Assembly: GCF_016909575.1 (NCBI RefSeq)
Contig: NZ_JAFBGA010000021.1
Span: 1 to 64,000 of the forward strand
DNA: 64,000 bases
Direction: 5' to 3'
Source: Streptomyces sp. HB132
GTDB taxonomy: Bacteria; Actinomycetota; Actinomycetes; Streptomycetales; Streptomycetaceae
The position numbers and the translations under genes are program-made. Positions 22,101 to 30,490 of the stretch are shown here, piece by piece. Under the pieces are notes generated by a model. It saw only the letters and a program-made list of their open reading frames with translations, ran no database searches and was not told where the DNA came from. Position 1 is the first letter of the stretch. The number at the start of each line of letters is the position of its first letter.

Positions 22101-25100
22101 CCCGTACCGGGACACGTACGCCGTACCGCTGCTCGAGCTCCGCCGTCATGCCCATCAGGGAGAGCGAGTCCGCGCCGAGCTCGAAGAACGAGGAGTCCGG
22201 TGCGACGTCGGCAGCCGGGCGGCCCAGTTTCTCGGAGGTCAGCCGCCTCACCTCGGCGAGCAGTTCGTCCGGCACGGTGCGCTCCTTCACAGGGGTGGCC
22301 GACGTTTCCGCCGGGTGGTGCGAAGCCTGAGCCGGCGAGCCGGTCAGCGGCGCCACGGGGCGCCTGCGCAGGGGGTGCCCCGGCAGGGGCACCCTGTTCC
22401 CGCCGGCGTTGACCGCGCTCCACTCCAGGTCGGCCCCCCTGCGGTACAGCGCGGCCAGTGACATGAGGAGCCCGTGCGTCTGGTCGGTACCCCGGGGGGC
22501 CGAGCCCTGCCCTGCGAGCCAGCGGCTCTCCGGTACGCAGTGCCGGCCGAGGCCGGTGAGGGTGTCCCCGGCACCGATCTCCAGGAAGTCCAGACACCCC
22601 TGCCCCGTCGCCGCGGCCATGGCCAGATCGAAGCGGACCGGCTGCCGCGCCTGGCGGCCCAGGTAGTCGGCGTCGAGGATCCAGCCCACCGGGCGCACCC
22701 GGCCGTCGGCGGTGGTCACCAGCGGCGTACGCAGCGGACCGTACGTCACCCGCTCGGCCCGCGACCGGAAGTCGCGCAACGCGGGCTCGACCGCGGCGGA
22801 GTGGAACGCCCTGTCGACGGGCAACGTCCGCCACCGCAGGCCCTCCCCGTCCAGCAGCCGCGCCGCCTCCGCGAGAGCGTCCGGCGGACCGGAGATCACC
22901 TGGGACCGCGGTCCGTTGAACGCCGCGAGTTCGGCCCCGGCGGCCCGCGCGATCCGCTCCGTGTCCTCCGGCCGGGCGCGGACAGCGAGCATGCCGCCCG
23001 GAGGGCAGGCGGTGTGCATCAGCCGCCCGCGCCACGCAGTGAGCCGCAGTCCGTCGTCGAGAGTGACGGCGCCGCCCGCGTAGAGGGCCGCGTACTCGCC
23101 GACGCTGTGGCTGAGCAGCAGCGCGGGGCGCACGCCGACGGCACGCCACACGTCGGTGAGCGCGGCCTGGTGGGCGAACAGGGCGGCCTGGGCCGTCTCG
23201 GTGGGCCAGACGCCGTCGTCGGCGGACTCGTCGACCAGCAGGGGGAGCAGGGTGCCGCCGAACTCGTCGGCGTAGACCTCCTCGCACCGTTCCAGTGTCC
23301 GCCGGGCGACGGGATGCGCGGCGTAGAGGCCCCCGGCCATGCCCCGGCGTCCGCTGCCCTGCCCGGAGAAGGCGAAGGCGAGCGGTCCGAGCGGACCGGA
23401 CGGTGCGGGCCGGGGCTCGTCCAGGGCGTCCGCGAGCTCCGCGGCGGTCCTGCCGACCGCCGCGTCCCGTGCCGCCCGGTGCGGCCTGCCGAGCGCCAAG
23501 GTGGCCGCCACGTCCGCCGCCGCCGGACCCGGTTGCTGCCGCAGCCGGTCGCGGAGCAGACCGGTGTATTCCTCCAGGGCCTGGGTGTCGCGGGCCGACA
23601 CCGGCACGAGGACGGGAAGCCCGGACGTGTGGGCCGCGGGTCGCACGGGCGCCTCCTCCAGTACCACATGGGCATTGGTGCCGCCGACCCCCAGCGCGCT
23701 GACCCCGGCCCGGCGCGGCACGCCGTCCTGCGCCGGCCAGGGCCGCAGCTCGGTGCCGAGGACCAGCGGGCCGCCCTCCAGGCGCAGTTCGGGGTTGGGC
23801 CGCGTCAGATGGAGGGTGGGGACCAGCGTGCGGTGCCTGAGCATGAGGACCGTCTTGAGCAGACCGGCCATCCCGGCACAGCTGTCGAGGTGTCCGATGC
23901 TCGGCTTCACCGACCCGACGGTGCAGAACCCCGTACGCCGCGTACCCTCCCCGAGTGCCCTGCCGAGCGCCTCCAGTTCCACCGGATCGCCGAGCGGGGT
24001 GCCCGTCCCGTGCGCCTCCACGTACGAGATCGAGTCGGCGGGTACGGCCGCTCTGCGCAGAGCCTCCCGCACGACCTCCACCTGGCCCGCGACGCCCGGC
24101 GCGCTGAACCCGACCTTGGCCGCCCCGTCGTTGTTGACGGCGGAGCCCAGGATCACCGCGTGCACGGTGTCGCCGTCGGCGAGTGCCCGGTCGAGACGCT
24201 TGAGCAGCACGGCCGCCACGCCGTTGCCGCCCACGGTGCCGTCGGCCTCCGCGTCGAAGGCGCGGCAGCGTCCGGTGGGCGACAGGATGGAGCCGGGGTG
24301 GCTGCGGTAGCCAGTCTCCTGGGGGAGGTGCACGGCAGCGGCTCCCGCGAGCGCCAGGTCCGCGTCGCCGGTGAGCAGGGCCTGTACGGCGAGGTGCGTG
24401 GCGACCAGCGAGGTGGAGCACGCGGTCTGCACGCCGATGGCGGGCCCGGTGAGCCCGAGCCGGTAGGCGACACGGGAGGCGAGGAAGTCGGGCTGCAGCC
24501 CGATGGCTGACTGCATGCCGTCAGCCGGGTCGTCCGGAACACCCGTCGCAGGCGGCTGCTGATGGTCGTAGAGGTTCATGCCGGTCCCGGCGAACACCCC
24601 CACCCTGGTCCCCTGTCCGGTCACCGCGTAACCGCCGTCCTCGAGGGCCTCGTGGCAGCACTCCAGGAACAGCCGGTGCGCGGGGTGGGTGAGCCCGGCC
24701 TCCTTGGGGCTCATCCCGAAGAAGTCCCCGTCGAACGCGTCGACACCGTCGATGACCCCCGCGACCGGCACCATGCCGGGCGCGCGCCGCTGCTCCGGGG
24801 AGAGGCCGGCCGACGCGAGCTCCTCCTCGCCGAAGACCCGGACGCTGTCCACGCCGTCGCGCAGATTGGCCCAGTACCGCTCCACCGAGTCCGCGCCGGG
24901 GAAGCGCAGCGACAGACCGATGACCGCGACGCGCTGGTCGGCCGTGTCCTTCGAGGCGGTGCCCAGGGGCTGCGGCTGTTCCCCGGGGGTGGCGGCCGCC
25001 AGATGCGAGGCCAGCGCCATGGCCGTCGGATGTTCGAAGAACGCGGCCTGGGCGATCGGCGTCGCGAGCCGCTGCTCCAGACGCGATCGCAGGCGGGTGA

Positions 25101-26946
25101 GGAGAAGCGAGTTCAGCCCCAGCTCGTAGAACCGTTCGTGCACGTCCACCGCGTGCCCCAGCAGGGCGGCGATCTCCTCCCTCACCACCTGTGCCACTTC
25201 GCCGGAGCGGAGGTCGTCCGGCGGGGCCGAGTGGGCAGGGGGACCACCCGCGACGAGCCGCTGCCGAAGTTCGGCGCGGCGTACCTTCCCCGCGGGGGTC
25301 CTCGGGAAGTCGTCGTGCGGTACGGGCAGGACATGGGAGACGGTCAGACGGAGCCGGGAGAACAGCGCCGCCTTCACCTCCCTCACGATCCGCGCGTCCT
25401 CGTCGGCCGAGCGGCTGACGAAGAACACGGCCAGCCGCTCGGTGCCGCTGTCCGGGTCCGGGACGCCGCAGGCGGCCACTTCCCCCTGTCTGACGCCTGC
25501 GACGGCGGTCGCCGCCTCCTCGACCTCGTGGCAGTAGACGTTGTGCCCGTTGAGAATGATCAGGTCCTTGCGCCGCCCGGTGATCACGACCTGTCCGGCG
25601 TCGAGGAAGGCCAGGTCGCCCGTGTCCAGCCAGTCCCGGCCGGCCGGGTACGCCTCGGCGTCCGCCTCAGGATTGTTCACGTAACCAGGGGTGAGGCGGG
25701 TGGGCGTGTGCACCTGCAGCCGGCCGATCCTGCCCGCGGGTGTCGGCTCGCCGCGATCGTCCACGACGCGCAGGGTGACGCCGTGCACCGGCGAGCCGGC
25801 CGCGACGAAGGTGACGCAGTCGTCCTCCGGGGTCCGGGCGTCGGCCCTTACCAGATCGCCGCCCAGACTGCTCTTCAGCAGGCGGTGCACGGTGCCGGGG
25901 CGGTCCAGTCGTCCGTGCGTGACGGCCGTGACCGTCTCGGCCATCCCCCACACCGGCACGATGTGCCCCTCCCGCACCCCCGACGCGGCGGTTGCGTCGA
26001 GGAAGCGGCGCAGCACCGGCAGTACGATCTGCTCGCCGCCGCACAGCAGCGACTTGAGGCCGCCCAGGTCGCGTACGCGGTGCGGCTGCTCGGCGAGCGC
26101 GTCGGCTGTCAGCCCGTAGGCGAACGTCGGGGCCCAGCTGTGTTGCGCCCCGTGCTCCTCGATGAGGTCGAGCCAGCGCAACGGCTCGGCCAGCACACGC
26201 TCGGTCGGCGCGTGGACGTTGGTACAGCCCACGAATACCGCCAGCAGGTGGTACAGGAGGAACGCGCCGCTGTGATCGACCGGCAACCAGTTCACCATGG
26301 TGTCGTCCGGCCGCACGTCCATGATCCGCCGGGAGCTCGCGGCGAAGTCCGCCAGGCCGGCGTGGGTGAGCCGCGCCGCCTTGGGGACGCCCGTGCTGCC
26401 GGAGGACAGCATCAACAGCGCGACGTCGGACCCGGCCGGCTCCACGTGGGCGTCCGCGGGCTCAGCGTCCAGGCAGTCCCGCGCGACCGCGGCCCGCAAC
26501 TCGGGGGCCGCCGTGGCCAGGGCCTTGACCCCGGCGGCGTCACTGAGCACCAACGGTTGGTCCAGCACCGCACAGGCGTGCAGCAGGCGTTCGTACGCGG
26601 GCGAGCCCGGCACGGCGCGGTCCGCGAGGGCCGCGGGCAGAGCACCACCCAGCAGACAGGCCCAGAAGGCGGGGAAGAACTCACTCAGCGGCAGCCCGCA
26701 CAGAATCACCGGGTCACCGGGGCGCAGCCCACGCTCCCGCAGTCCGGCCAGCATCCGGGCGGCCTGCGACAGCAGTTCGCGATACGGCAGGGTGGTCGTG
26801 GAACCGTCCGGGGCGACGGCGACGACGGCTGCCCCGTCGTCCGACTCCGCGGCACGCAGGAGTGCCTGCACGGCATCGCGCGGGTCGCTCTCCGTGTACT
26901 CCGGCTCAGGACCCCGGCAGAGAGTCTGCCCCTGCACGTGTTCCAT
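16099..26946 (-). CDS. Hybrid PKS-NRPS megasynthase: AL-ACP-KS-AT-ACP-LLM-C-A-PCP-C
   Basis: This 3615-residue protein starts at the ATG at 26946 (AAGGGG six bases upstream); an in-frame GTG at 26967 is weaker. Domains: acyl-AMP ligase about 30-560 (SSGSTGVPK); ACP with Ser613; KS about 668-1090 with Cys843; AT with Ser1281 in SHSVGE and AFH near 1380, predicting malonyl-CoA; ACP with Ser1594; a Pro/Ala-rich linker about 1650-1790; a luciferase-like flavin monooxygenase about 1796-2145 of the type embedded in secondary-metabolite synthases; a C domain with HHIVFDS from 2285; an A domain about 2600-3080; a PCP with Ser3134; and a final C domain with HHAVCDG near 3312. The A-domain pocket, aligned by eye, reads roughly D-V-Q-T-F-A-Q-V-I-K, closest to proline codes. 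There is no KR, DH or TE. It follows the MFS gene with a short overlap. The terminal C domain must accept an aminoacyl-PCP from another protein, probably from the right-arm operon. Confidence 0.95.
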   Translation of the reverse strand: MEHVQGQTLCRGPEPEYTESDPRDAVQALLRAAESDDGAAVVAVAPDGSTTTLPYRELLSQAARMLAGLRERGLRPGDPVILCGLPLSEFFPAFWACLLGGALPAALADRAVPGSPAYERLLHACAVLDQPLVLSDAAGVKALATAAPELRAAVARDCLDAEPADAHVEPAGSDVALLMLSSGSTGVPKAARLTHAGLADFAASSRRIMDVRPDDTMVNWLPVDHSGAFLLYHLLAVFVGCTNVHAPTERVLAEPLRWLDLIEEHGAQHSWAPTFAYGLTADALAEQPHRVRDLGGLKSLLCGGEQIVLPVLRRFLDATAASGVREGHIVPVWGMAETVTAVTHGRLDRPGTVHRLLKSSLGGDLVRADARTPEDDCVTFVAAGSPVHGVTLRVVDDRGEPTPAGRIGRLQVHTPTRLTPGYVNNPEADAEAYPAGRDWLDTGDLAFLDAGQVVITGRRKDLIILNGHNVYCHEVEEAATAVAGVRQGEVAACGVPDPDSGTERLAVFFVSRSADEDARIVREVKAALFSRLRLTVSHVLPVPHDDFPRTPAGKVRRAELRQRLVAGGPPAHSAPPDDLRSGEVAQVVREEIAALLGHAVDVHERFYELGLNSLLLTRLRSRLEQRLATPIAQAAFFEHPTAMALASHLAAATPGEQPQPLGTASKDTADQRVAVIGLSLRFPGADSVERYWANLRDGVDSVRVFGEEELASAGLSPEQRRAPGMVPVAGVIDGVDAFDGDFFGMSPKEAGLTHPAHRLFLECCHEALEDGGYAVTGQGTRVGVFAGTGMNLYDHQQPPATGVPDDPADGMQSAIGLQPDFLASRVAYRLGLTGPAIGVQTACSTSLVATHLAVQALLTGDADLALAGAAAVHLPQETGYRSHPGSILSPTGRCRAFDAEADGTVGGNGVAAVLLKRLDRALADGDTVHAVILGSAVNNDGAAKVGFSAPGVAGQVEVVREALRRAAVPADSISYVEAHGTGTPLGDPVELEALGRALGEGTRRTGFCTVGSVKPSIGHLDSCAGMAGLLKTVLMLRHRTLVPTLHLTRPNPELRLEGGPLVLGTELRPWPAQDGVPRRAGVSALGVGGTNAHVVLEEAPVRPAAHTSGLPVLVPVSARDTQALEEYTGLLRDRLRQQPGPAAADVAATLALGRPHRAARDAAVGRTAAELADALDEPRPAPSGPLGPLAFAFSGQGSGRRGMAGGLYAAHPVARRTLERCEEVYADEFGGTLLPLLVDESADDGVWPTETAQAALFAHQAALTDVWRAVGVRPALLLSHSVGEYAALYAGGAVTLDDGLRLTAWRGRLMHTACPPGGMLAVRARPEDTERIARAAGAELAAFNGPRSQVISGPPDALAEAARLLDGEGLRWRTLPVDRAFHSAAVEPALRDFRSRAERVTYGPLRTPLVTTADGRVRPVGWILDADYLGRQARQPVRFDLAMAAATGQGCLDFLEIGAGDTLTGLGRHCVPESRWLAGQGSAPRGTDQTHGLLMSLAALYRRGADLEWSAVNAGGNRVPLPGHPLRRRPVAPLTGSPAQASHHPAETSATPVKERTVPDELLAEVRRLTSEKLGRPAADVAPDSSFFELGADSLSLMGMTAELEQRYGVRVPVRELFASADTPRALAVRLAELGKGTAAGSVGVTGEPRREPRREADERQPDQVPAQTPAPAPAPAPEAVPAPVAAPEPAAEAPSGLHELLGQQLKLAEHLVDQVTGVMSRQLDVLASAPPAAPPIPAPSPAPTPVRAPAPVPTAAPTPTPVRAHTQAHSPPLPSQPPEPVREQGQPLPAPAAGCDFSLYFFGDYPQDADRDKYALIMAASKYADENGFHALWLPERHFNSFGALFPNPSVLAAALAAHTSRIRLHAGSVVLPLHHPVRVAEEWSVVDNISGGRAGLCVAGGWHATDFSLAPQHFGRHRELMYEQLETVRQLWSGQSVPTTAGDGEPVEISLHPRPLQREIPLYVAVVSNPDSYRRAAVEGLGVVTNLMTQTVEQLAENIALYRRTRAEHGLDPAAGRVVVLVHTYLGEDADRARAEAYRPFVSYLRSSLSLFGQVTNSLGFTADLDNTPEEDVEFLLERAYERYCATRALIGDEHTAAETVRRLVDAGTDEIACFVDFGVPTERVLDALPLLDRVRRREQLGAPEQTAPDPKRVPLSPAQRRIWFLEQLHPRTSMYHEPKAIRLDGPLNVPALQRALQQVADRHPALRTTFLDSGGVPYQEIRDRVRIDCPVDDHTGASEDEALRATLGTEGRRVLGLREGPLVTARLLRLSEERHLLFLLAHHIVFDSASTAVLVRDLAACYRAVEPGAPGPPPLPEVAPARTAEDHAESLGFWRRELAGAPELDLPTDRPRPPVRSGAGASLTHELDAELTGALKAFAAGHRATPFMALTGAVAAVLGRLSGQHDVVLGTAVAARPAGAEHHIGLFLDTVPLRLDLAGDPDFPTLLHRVRASSTAAYEHTGVPFDELVGELNPRRDPGRNPLFQVMVEYENEGEVTFDPPRLAATLLDVPSARAPFDLSVYFTHHRDGVRFMVEYDTALFDEATVRRFTHHVEQVLRRALDAPGAPLRDLTAVTAADRTSLARLGRLEEPTPAVEDTLHGLFEQQVHRTPDAVALVHGAESVRYRELDVRANTLAHDLRARGAVRGERVALLLPRGPELVAAVLGVFRSGAAYLPLDPSMPSPRLAALLDDGAPVLLLTSAAVLARHPGLRPGLPVRLLDEVDGAPEAEPPADGARPEDPAYCIYTSGSTGRSKGVVVPHRGPVNLVRGHLDAHVGLRTLQWTSPSFDVSVQEIFTTLCSGATLVLIDDEVRHDPVAVAEAVRRHEVQRMFMPSTPLRYLMETRPELPSLRELFSAGEALQLTDSFRRFLAAHTRCALYNQYGPTETSVIVTSHRVDPGGEEWPPIGTPVPGARIVLLDGAGHEVLPGAVGEIHVGGAPVAHGYHARPAETAGAFLPDGAGSLSYRTGDLGRWRTDGSLQYCGRTDDQVKIRGHRVEPAEVQGALSALPGVRDAAVVSRHDQHGEKELVAYVVPAAPAADLRGLRDALSAELPDHLVPRRWVCLDRLPVNTAGKLDRGRLPEPEPDGTARGTDAQPSTRLEKSLHELWCDELGSRQIPVTESFFELGGHSLSAIRLLNRTADQLGIELSMAEFFLDPTIRGVAGRGERPAPAGPVVDTAPMPSTLRRLWHRHHEHSDPGVYNVAHRIDLNGELDPRHLAGALEDLVGRHHALRSRAVHRDGRYLVEVLSQVPVDLPVDDLTAHGDDADAVERWCRDEATRPLAMDSAPLFRFRLARLGRDRWVLVTVFHHAVCDGWSMGVIWHELQELHDARHQGVDSRLPLPEIQFTDYARMENELGAERRAELSRFWRTELDGVPLRLPLPYDRPRPAKLSGRGALHTWAIDGDVPGRLAETATRLGTTPYTVLAAAFASWASGLCGGLTDVVLAASSANRTRRDRSGVVGLLGDAVLLRARLGEAATFADLVKQLGSTLFTALDHQELPLTDVVELVSPETGASLFPTVLFTVVTTPPSTLDMRSISASVRDLPTSGVARNELYVVLVPGPDTIAVTFEYSTDLFDGSTIRSWALAFGEHLHHVTQAPHRPLPVPRVP

Positions 26947-28192
26947 GCGTATCCCCTTCTTTTCCACTCGTGGACGAGCGCGACCGGGCGCGCCCGGTGA
27001 CGAAGAACAGCAGAACCAGTGCTCCGCACACGGCCGCCCCGTGGAACACGCCGACGACCGTCAGGGCGGGCAGTGCTTCGAGAGCTGCCGCGGCGAGTAC
27101 GGTGCCCAGCGCGAACCCGGCCGTCTCCGCCGTGGCGGACAGCCCGAACAGCCTGGTGCGCTGCCGGTCGGGGGCCGCCTGGAGGCGTGCGGTGTAGACC
27201 GTCTCGGCCCAGCCGTCGGCGAATCCCGCGCACGCTGCGGCCGCCATGAGAGCCGCGGCTGGCAGGCCGGTGAACGCGGCCACGAAGGAGACCGACATGC
27301 CCAACGTGCACAGGGCGAAAGCCCGTTCACCCCACGACGAGGCCCCCCGCGTGCGCCGGATCACCATTTGGGCGGCGATGGTGCCCACCGCCCACGCCGC
27401 CCAGAACCGGGTCATGAAGAGCGCCGGGTCGGACGGTGCGGAGGCGTTCGCGACCACGGGCAGTGCGACATTGTGCGAGGAGGACGCGAGGGCGTCGATC
27501 CCTCTGAGCAGGATCATGCCGAGCAGCAGCGCGGGAAGACCGGCCATGCCGTGCCACACGCGCGGACGCCCCGGGCGGACAGCGCCCTTCCCCCAGCCGT
27601 CCTCCTCCGGTACGGCCTCCTCCTCGCCGTCCGTACGCGGGCGCAGGACGAGCAGCGCACCCGCCGACACCGCGAAGCTCGCGGCGTTGACGGTGAACGC
27701 GGTGCCGTAGCCGCCCAACGCGATGACGGGAGCGGCGGAGGCGAAGCCCAGGACCGTGGCGATCGACCGTGCCGTGACCAGCAGTCCGGTCGCCCTGGTA
27801 CGGGACTCCTGGCCGACCATCGCGGGAACCGCGCTGCGCAGGGCGACGGTGAAGTACGTGTTCCCCGCGCCCATGACGACGACCGTGCCGCACAGCAGCC
27901 ACATCGGCGTGCGGGCCGCGCACAGGGCCAGAACGGACAGGACCAGGCACTGGGCGAGGTCCGTGCACACCATCGTCCTCAGCCGGGTCGTCCTGGCCGC
28001 CAGAGCCGCGGCGGTGAGTCCCGCGACGAAGCCGGAGAGCAGGCGCAGCGCCATCACCACGCCTACCCCGAAGGCCGTGCCGGTGACCTGGTACGAGAAC
28101 AGGCTCATCGCGATCAGGTTCAGGAAGTTGCCGTAGCCGGAGACCGCGTACGCGCAGACGAGAGCACGGAACCGCCTGTCCACACCCCCCAC
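26906..28192 (-). CDS. MFS transporter, probable product exporter
   Basis: A 428-residue integral membrane protein with about twelve hydrophobic spans split by a charged, Glu-rich central loop (around residues 190-225), as in 12-helix major facilitator proteins. The start is a GTG at 28192 with GAGGGG just upstream. The gene lies 99 bp after the aminotransferase stop and its 3' end overlaps the megasynthase start by about 40 bp, so the three genes form one unit read leftward. Position next to the synthase suggests export of, or self-resistance to, the product. The substrate cannot be read from sequence. Confidence 0.88.
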   Translation of the reverse strand: MGGVDRRFRALVCAYAVSGYGNFLNLIAMSLFSYQVTGTAFGVGVVMALRLLSGFVAGLTAAALAARTTRLRTMVCTDLAQCLVLSVLALCAARTPMWLLCGTVVVMGAGNTYFTVALRSAVPAMVGQESRTRATGLLVTARSIATVLGFASAAPVIALGGYGTAFTVNAASFAVSAGALLVLRPRTDGEEEAVPEEDGWGKGAVRPGRPRVWHGMAGLPALLLGMILLRGIDALASSSHNVALPVVANASAPSDPALFMTRFWAAWAVGTIAAQMVIRRTRGASSWGERAFALCTLGMSVSFVAAFTGLPAAALMAAAACAGFADGWAETVYTARLQAAPDRQRTRLFGLSATAETAGFALGTVLAAAALEALPALTVVGVFHGAAVCGALVLLFFVTGRARSRSSTSGKEGDTHGTRAGADSLPGS

Positions 28193-28291
28193 TACGACCC
28201 CTCTCCGCGCGTGGCCGCGCTCACCGGACCGCGTCCGACGGCCGCGTCGGGCACCCGCTCGTCCTCGCGGAGACCGGCGGAGGCGGGACGG

Positions 28292-29572
28292 TCACGTGTC
28301 TGCCGAAACCGCTGAAGCACGCATCTCCCTCAGTACGTCGGCCACATGACGGATGCCCTCGGAGAGCACCTTCTCCTCGGTGCTGAGACTGATGCGGAAG
28401 CAGCGGGTCGCGTGGCCGTCCAGGCCGGGGGAGGAGAGCGGGTCCACGAAGAAGTGCCGTCCCGGCACGACGAACACGCGTCTCTCCTTCAGCCTGCGGT
28501 AGAGGTCGAGATCGTCGAACCACGGGTGGTCCACCCACAGCCAGCAGAACATGCCGCCGACGCCCGAGTGCATCCGCCAGTCCATGTCCGGCGGCATCGC
28601 CTCCGCCAGCAGGCCCGCGGCGAAGCGCCGCTTCTCCCGGTAGTAGGGCGTGATCGCCTCGCGGGTGACGCGGTCCAGCCGGCCGTCCCCCAGGACGCGC
28701 GCAAGGGCGGCCTGTGGCAGTTGCGGGGCGTGCAGGACGGAGTTGGACATGAACGACGCCAGCGCGTCGATGTACTTCGGCGGGCCGATCGCGAACCCGA
28801 CGCGTTCTCCGGGAAGCCCGGCCTTGGACGCCGAGAAGCAGTTGATCAGGTGGTCGTGCAGAACAGGCTCGGTGTGCACCTCGGCGATCCTGGGGAACGG
28901 GGAGCCGTACGCCTGGTCCAGGAGAAGCGGAACGTCCCGTTCGGCGGCCAGTGCGGTCAGCGCGTCCAGCTCGGCCCGGTCCAGGGCGCGCCCGGTCGGG
29001 TTGCCGGGGCTGGAGACCAGCATCATCCCGATGTCCGGCTGCCGCCTGAGAGCGTCGATGTCCAGTGCGTACCGGAAGCTGTGTTCGCCCTGCCGCTCTA
29101 TCAGGGGCGGTACTCCCACGATGCCCCCGTCGTGCATGCACAGGCCCTGGTAGCCGGTGTAGTCGGGAACCATGGGCAGGACCATCTTCCTGTCGCCCAG
29201 CCTGCCCGGCCCCGCGAAGAGGGCGGCCGCGGCGAAGCACAGCATCTGGCTGCCGGGCCCGATCACGACGTTCTGCGGGCCGAGCTGCCAGCCGTACGTC
29301 CGGTTGAAGTACTCCACGACGGCCCCGATCAGGACCTGGCTGCCGCGGGAAGGGCCGTAGTGGCAGCCGGCCCGCTCGAAGTCCTCGGCCAGTGAGTCCG
29401 TCAGGGCGGCCCGCCACATCTCGCCGGCGTCCGCGATGGTGGCCGGATTGCCCACGCTGAGGTTGAGCCACTCGCCGGCCGACGCGTCCGCCGTGCTGGC
29501 GGCCACATCGTCCATGATGCTGCGGAGGCCGGAGACGCCGGCCATCTTGGTGCCACTCAGTGACAACTCCAT
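28292..29572 (-). CDS. PLP aminotransferase, valine-pyruvate (AvtA-like) family
   Basis: A 426-residue fold-type I aminotransferase. The ATG at 29572 follows a clear AGGAGA ribosome site; longer in-frame versions start in low-complexity sequence. Features shared with E. coli AvtA include SGLRSIMDD near the N-terminus, GNPATI, a GPGSQM cofactor loop, SSPGNPTG, DQAYGSPFP and the PLP lysine in SASKAGLPG (Lys250). AvtA transfers amino groups between valine or alanine and 2-oxo acids. In this cluster it may supply a nonstandard amino acid or aminate an acyl precursor for the megasynthase, with which it is co-transcribed. It is a separate protein, not a fused aminotransferase domain as in several lipopeptide synthases. 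Confidence 0.9.
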   Translation of the reverse strand: MELSLSGTKMAGVSGLRSIMDDVAASTADASAGEWLNLSVGNPATIADAGEMWRAALTDSLAEDFERAGCHYGPSRGSQVLIGAVVEYFNRTYGWQLGPQNVVIGPGSQMLCFAAAALFAGPGRLGDRKMVLPMVPDYTGYQGLCMHDGGIVGVPPLIERQGEHSFRYALDIDALRRQPDIGMMLVSSPGNPTGRALDRAELDALTALAAERDVPLLLDQAYGSPFPRIAEVHTEPVLHDHLINCFSASKAGLPGERVGFAIGPPKYIDALASFMSNSVLHAPQLPQAALARVLGDGRLDRVTREAITPYYREKRRFAAGLLAEAMPPDMDWRMHSGVGGMFCWLWVDHPWFDDLDLYRRLKERRVFVVPGRHFFVDPLSSPGLDGHATRCFRISLSTEEKVLSEGIRHVADVLREMRASAVSADT

Positions 29573-30490
29573 GCGGTTCTCCTGGAACTCGAGTGATGAG
29601 TGCCAGCGCGCGGCGCGCGCGGGAGCACGCGCGCCCAGGGGTGCGGGCCGGGGAGGGCAGGGTGGCGAGGTGCGCACCATCCGGGCGCGGTGCGGTGATA
29701 CTGCCGCACCGGCTGGAGGCGGCGAGTGGACGCGAAGTCACCCGACGGTCCCGCAGGCGGGGGCCTCGGCCGGAGGCGCGCACAGGAAGCACAGCGTGTC
29801 GTTCATGTTCTTAGCGCCGGGCGATTCTGTCAACGCCCTTGATCGACAGGGCCCCCGCCGACGGACGCGCTCACGGCGCGGGTGTGCGTGCGGACGATGC
29901 CCAGATCGAGGGGAACTGTCCGATAGTCAATGCGATGCCCCAACAGTCGAATTACTCCGTACGTCGAATTGACCAAAGTGGTACGGACCTCTGACGGATA
30001 CTCAAGACAGGTGTGTGCAGAGAAAGATGATCAACTCTTCCCTGATTCGGTCCCACCCCATACAGTGAGGTCGTCCTTCGGGGCCCCTCGTGGTAGATGT
30101 GGTGCATATCCGATGCGCCGCTCGGTCGTACACGAGGCGGGCAGCACACCCCTGGCTGTTGCCGAGGGTGAATCGCTGCCGTCGTATGCTGCCGGCCCGG
30201 CGCGAGAGGGGAGACGGGGATGCGGGGCGCAGTCTGCTGTGGCGTCAGGACGACGTGCGGTGCCGCCGTGTGACGGCGGGCGCCGGCACGTGTCGTGCCC
30301 GGAAGCAGCGCGGAGGGACGAGGCCCTGACCTCGGCTGTCGGCCGTATGCCGTGATGGCGGGGACCGCCCCGCCGCGCGTGGGACCGGACCGTGGCGGCG
30401 CTGTCGCCGTGGGACGGCGCAACCGTGAACGAGCCCGGGCCGTCAGGTGGGAACCGCGCCGGGGCCGGGGGACGTACATCAAGGAGCGGA
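29573..30490. other. Divergent intergenic region between the two biosynthetic operons
   Basis: About 0.9 kb separates the leftward aminotransferase operon from the rightward NRPS operon and should hold both promoters. A TTGACA -35-like element reads leftward at 29833-29828, but its -10 is not convincing. A 22-codon ORF beginning MNDTLCFLC lies leftward at 29806-29738. An AT-richer stretch around 29920-30060 may contain regulatory sites. I found no convincing protein-coding gene or clear repeat here. Confidence 0.5.

Noticed and set aside
21509-24421. A 970-codon - strand frame overlapping the megasynthase in another frame
   Set aside because: The megasynthase frame holds intact KS, AT and ACP motifs across this stretch; the other frame is low-complexity Arg/Gly/Ala.
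26946-26967. GTG at 26967 as the megasynthase start
   Set aside because: It adds only seven residues and has no ribosome site, whereas the ATG at 26946 has AAGGGG at ideal spacing.
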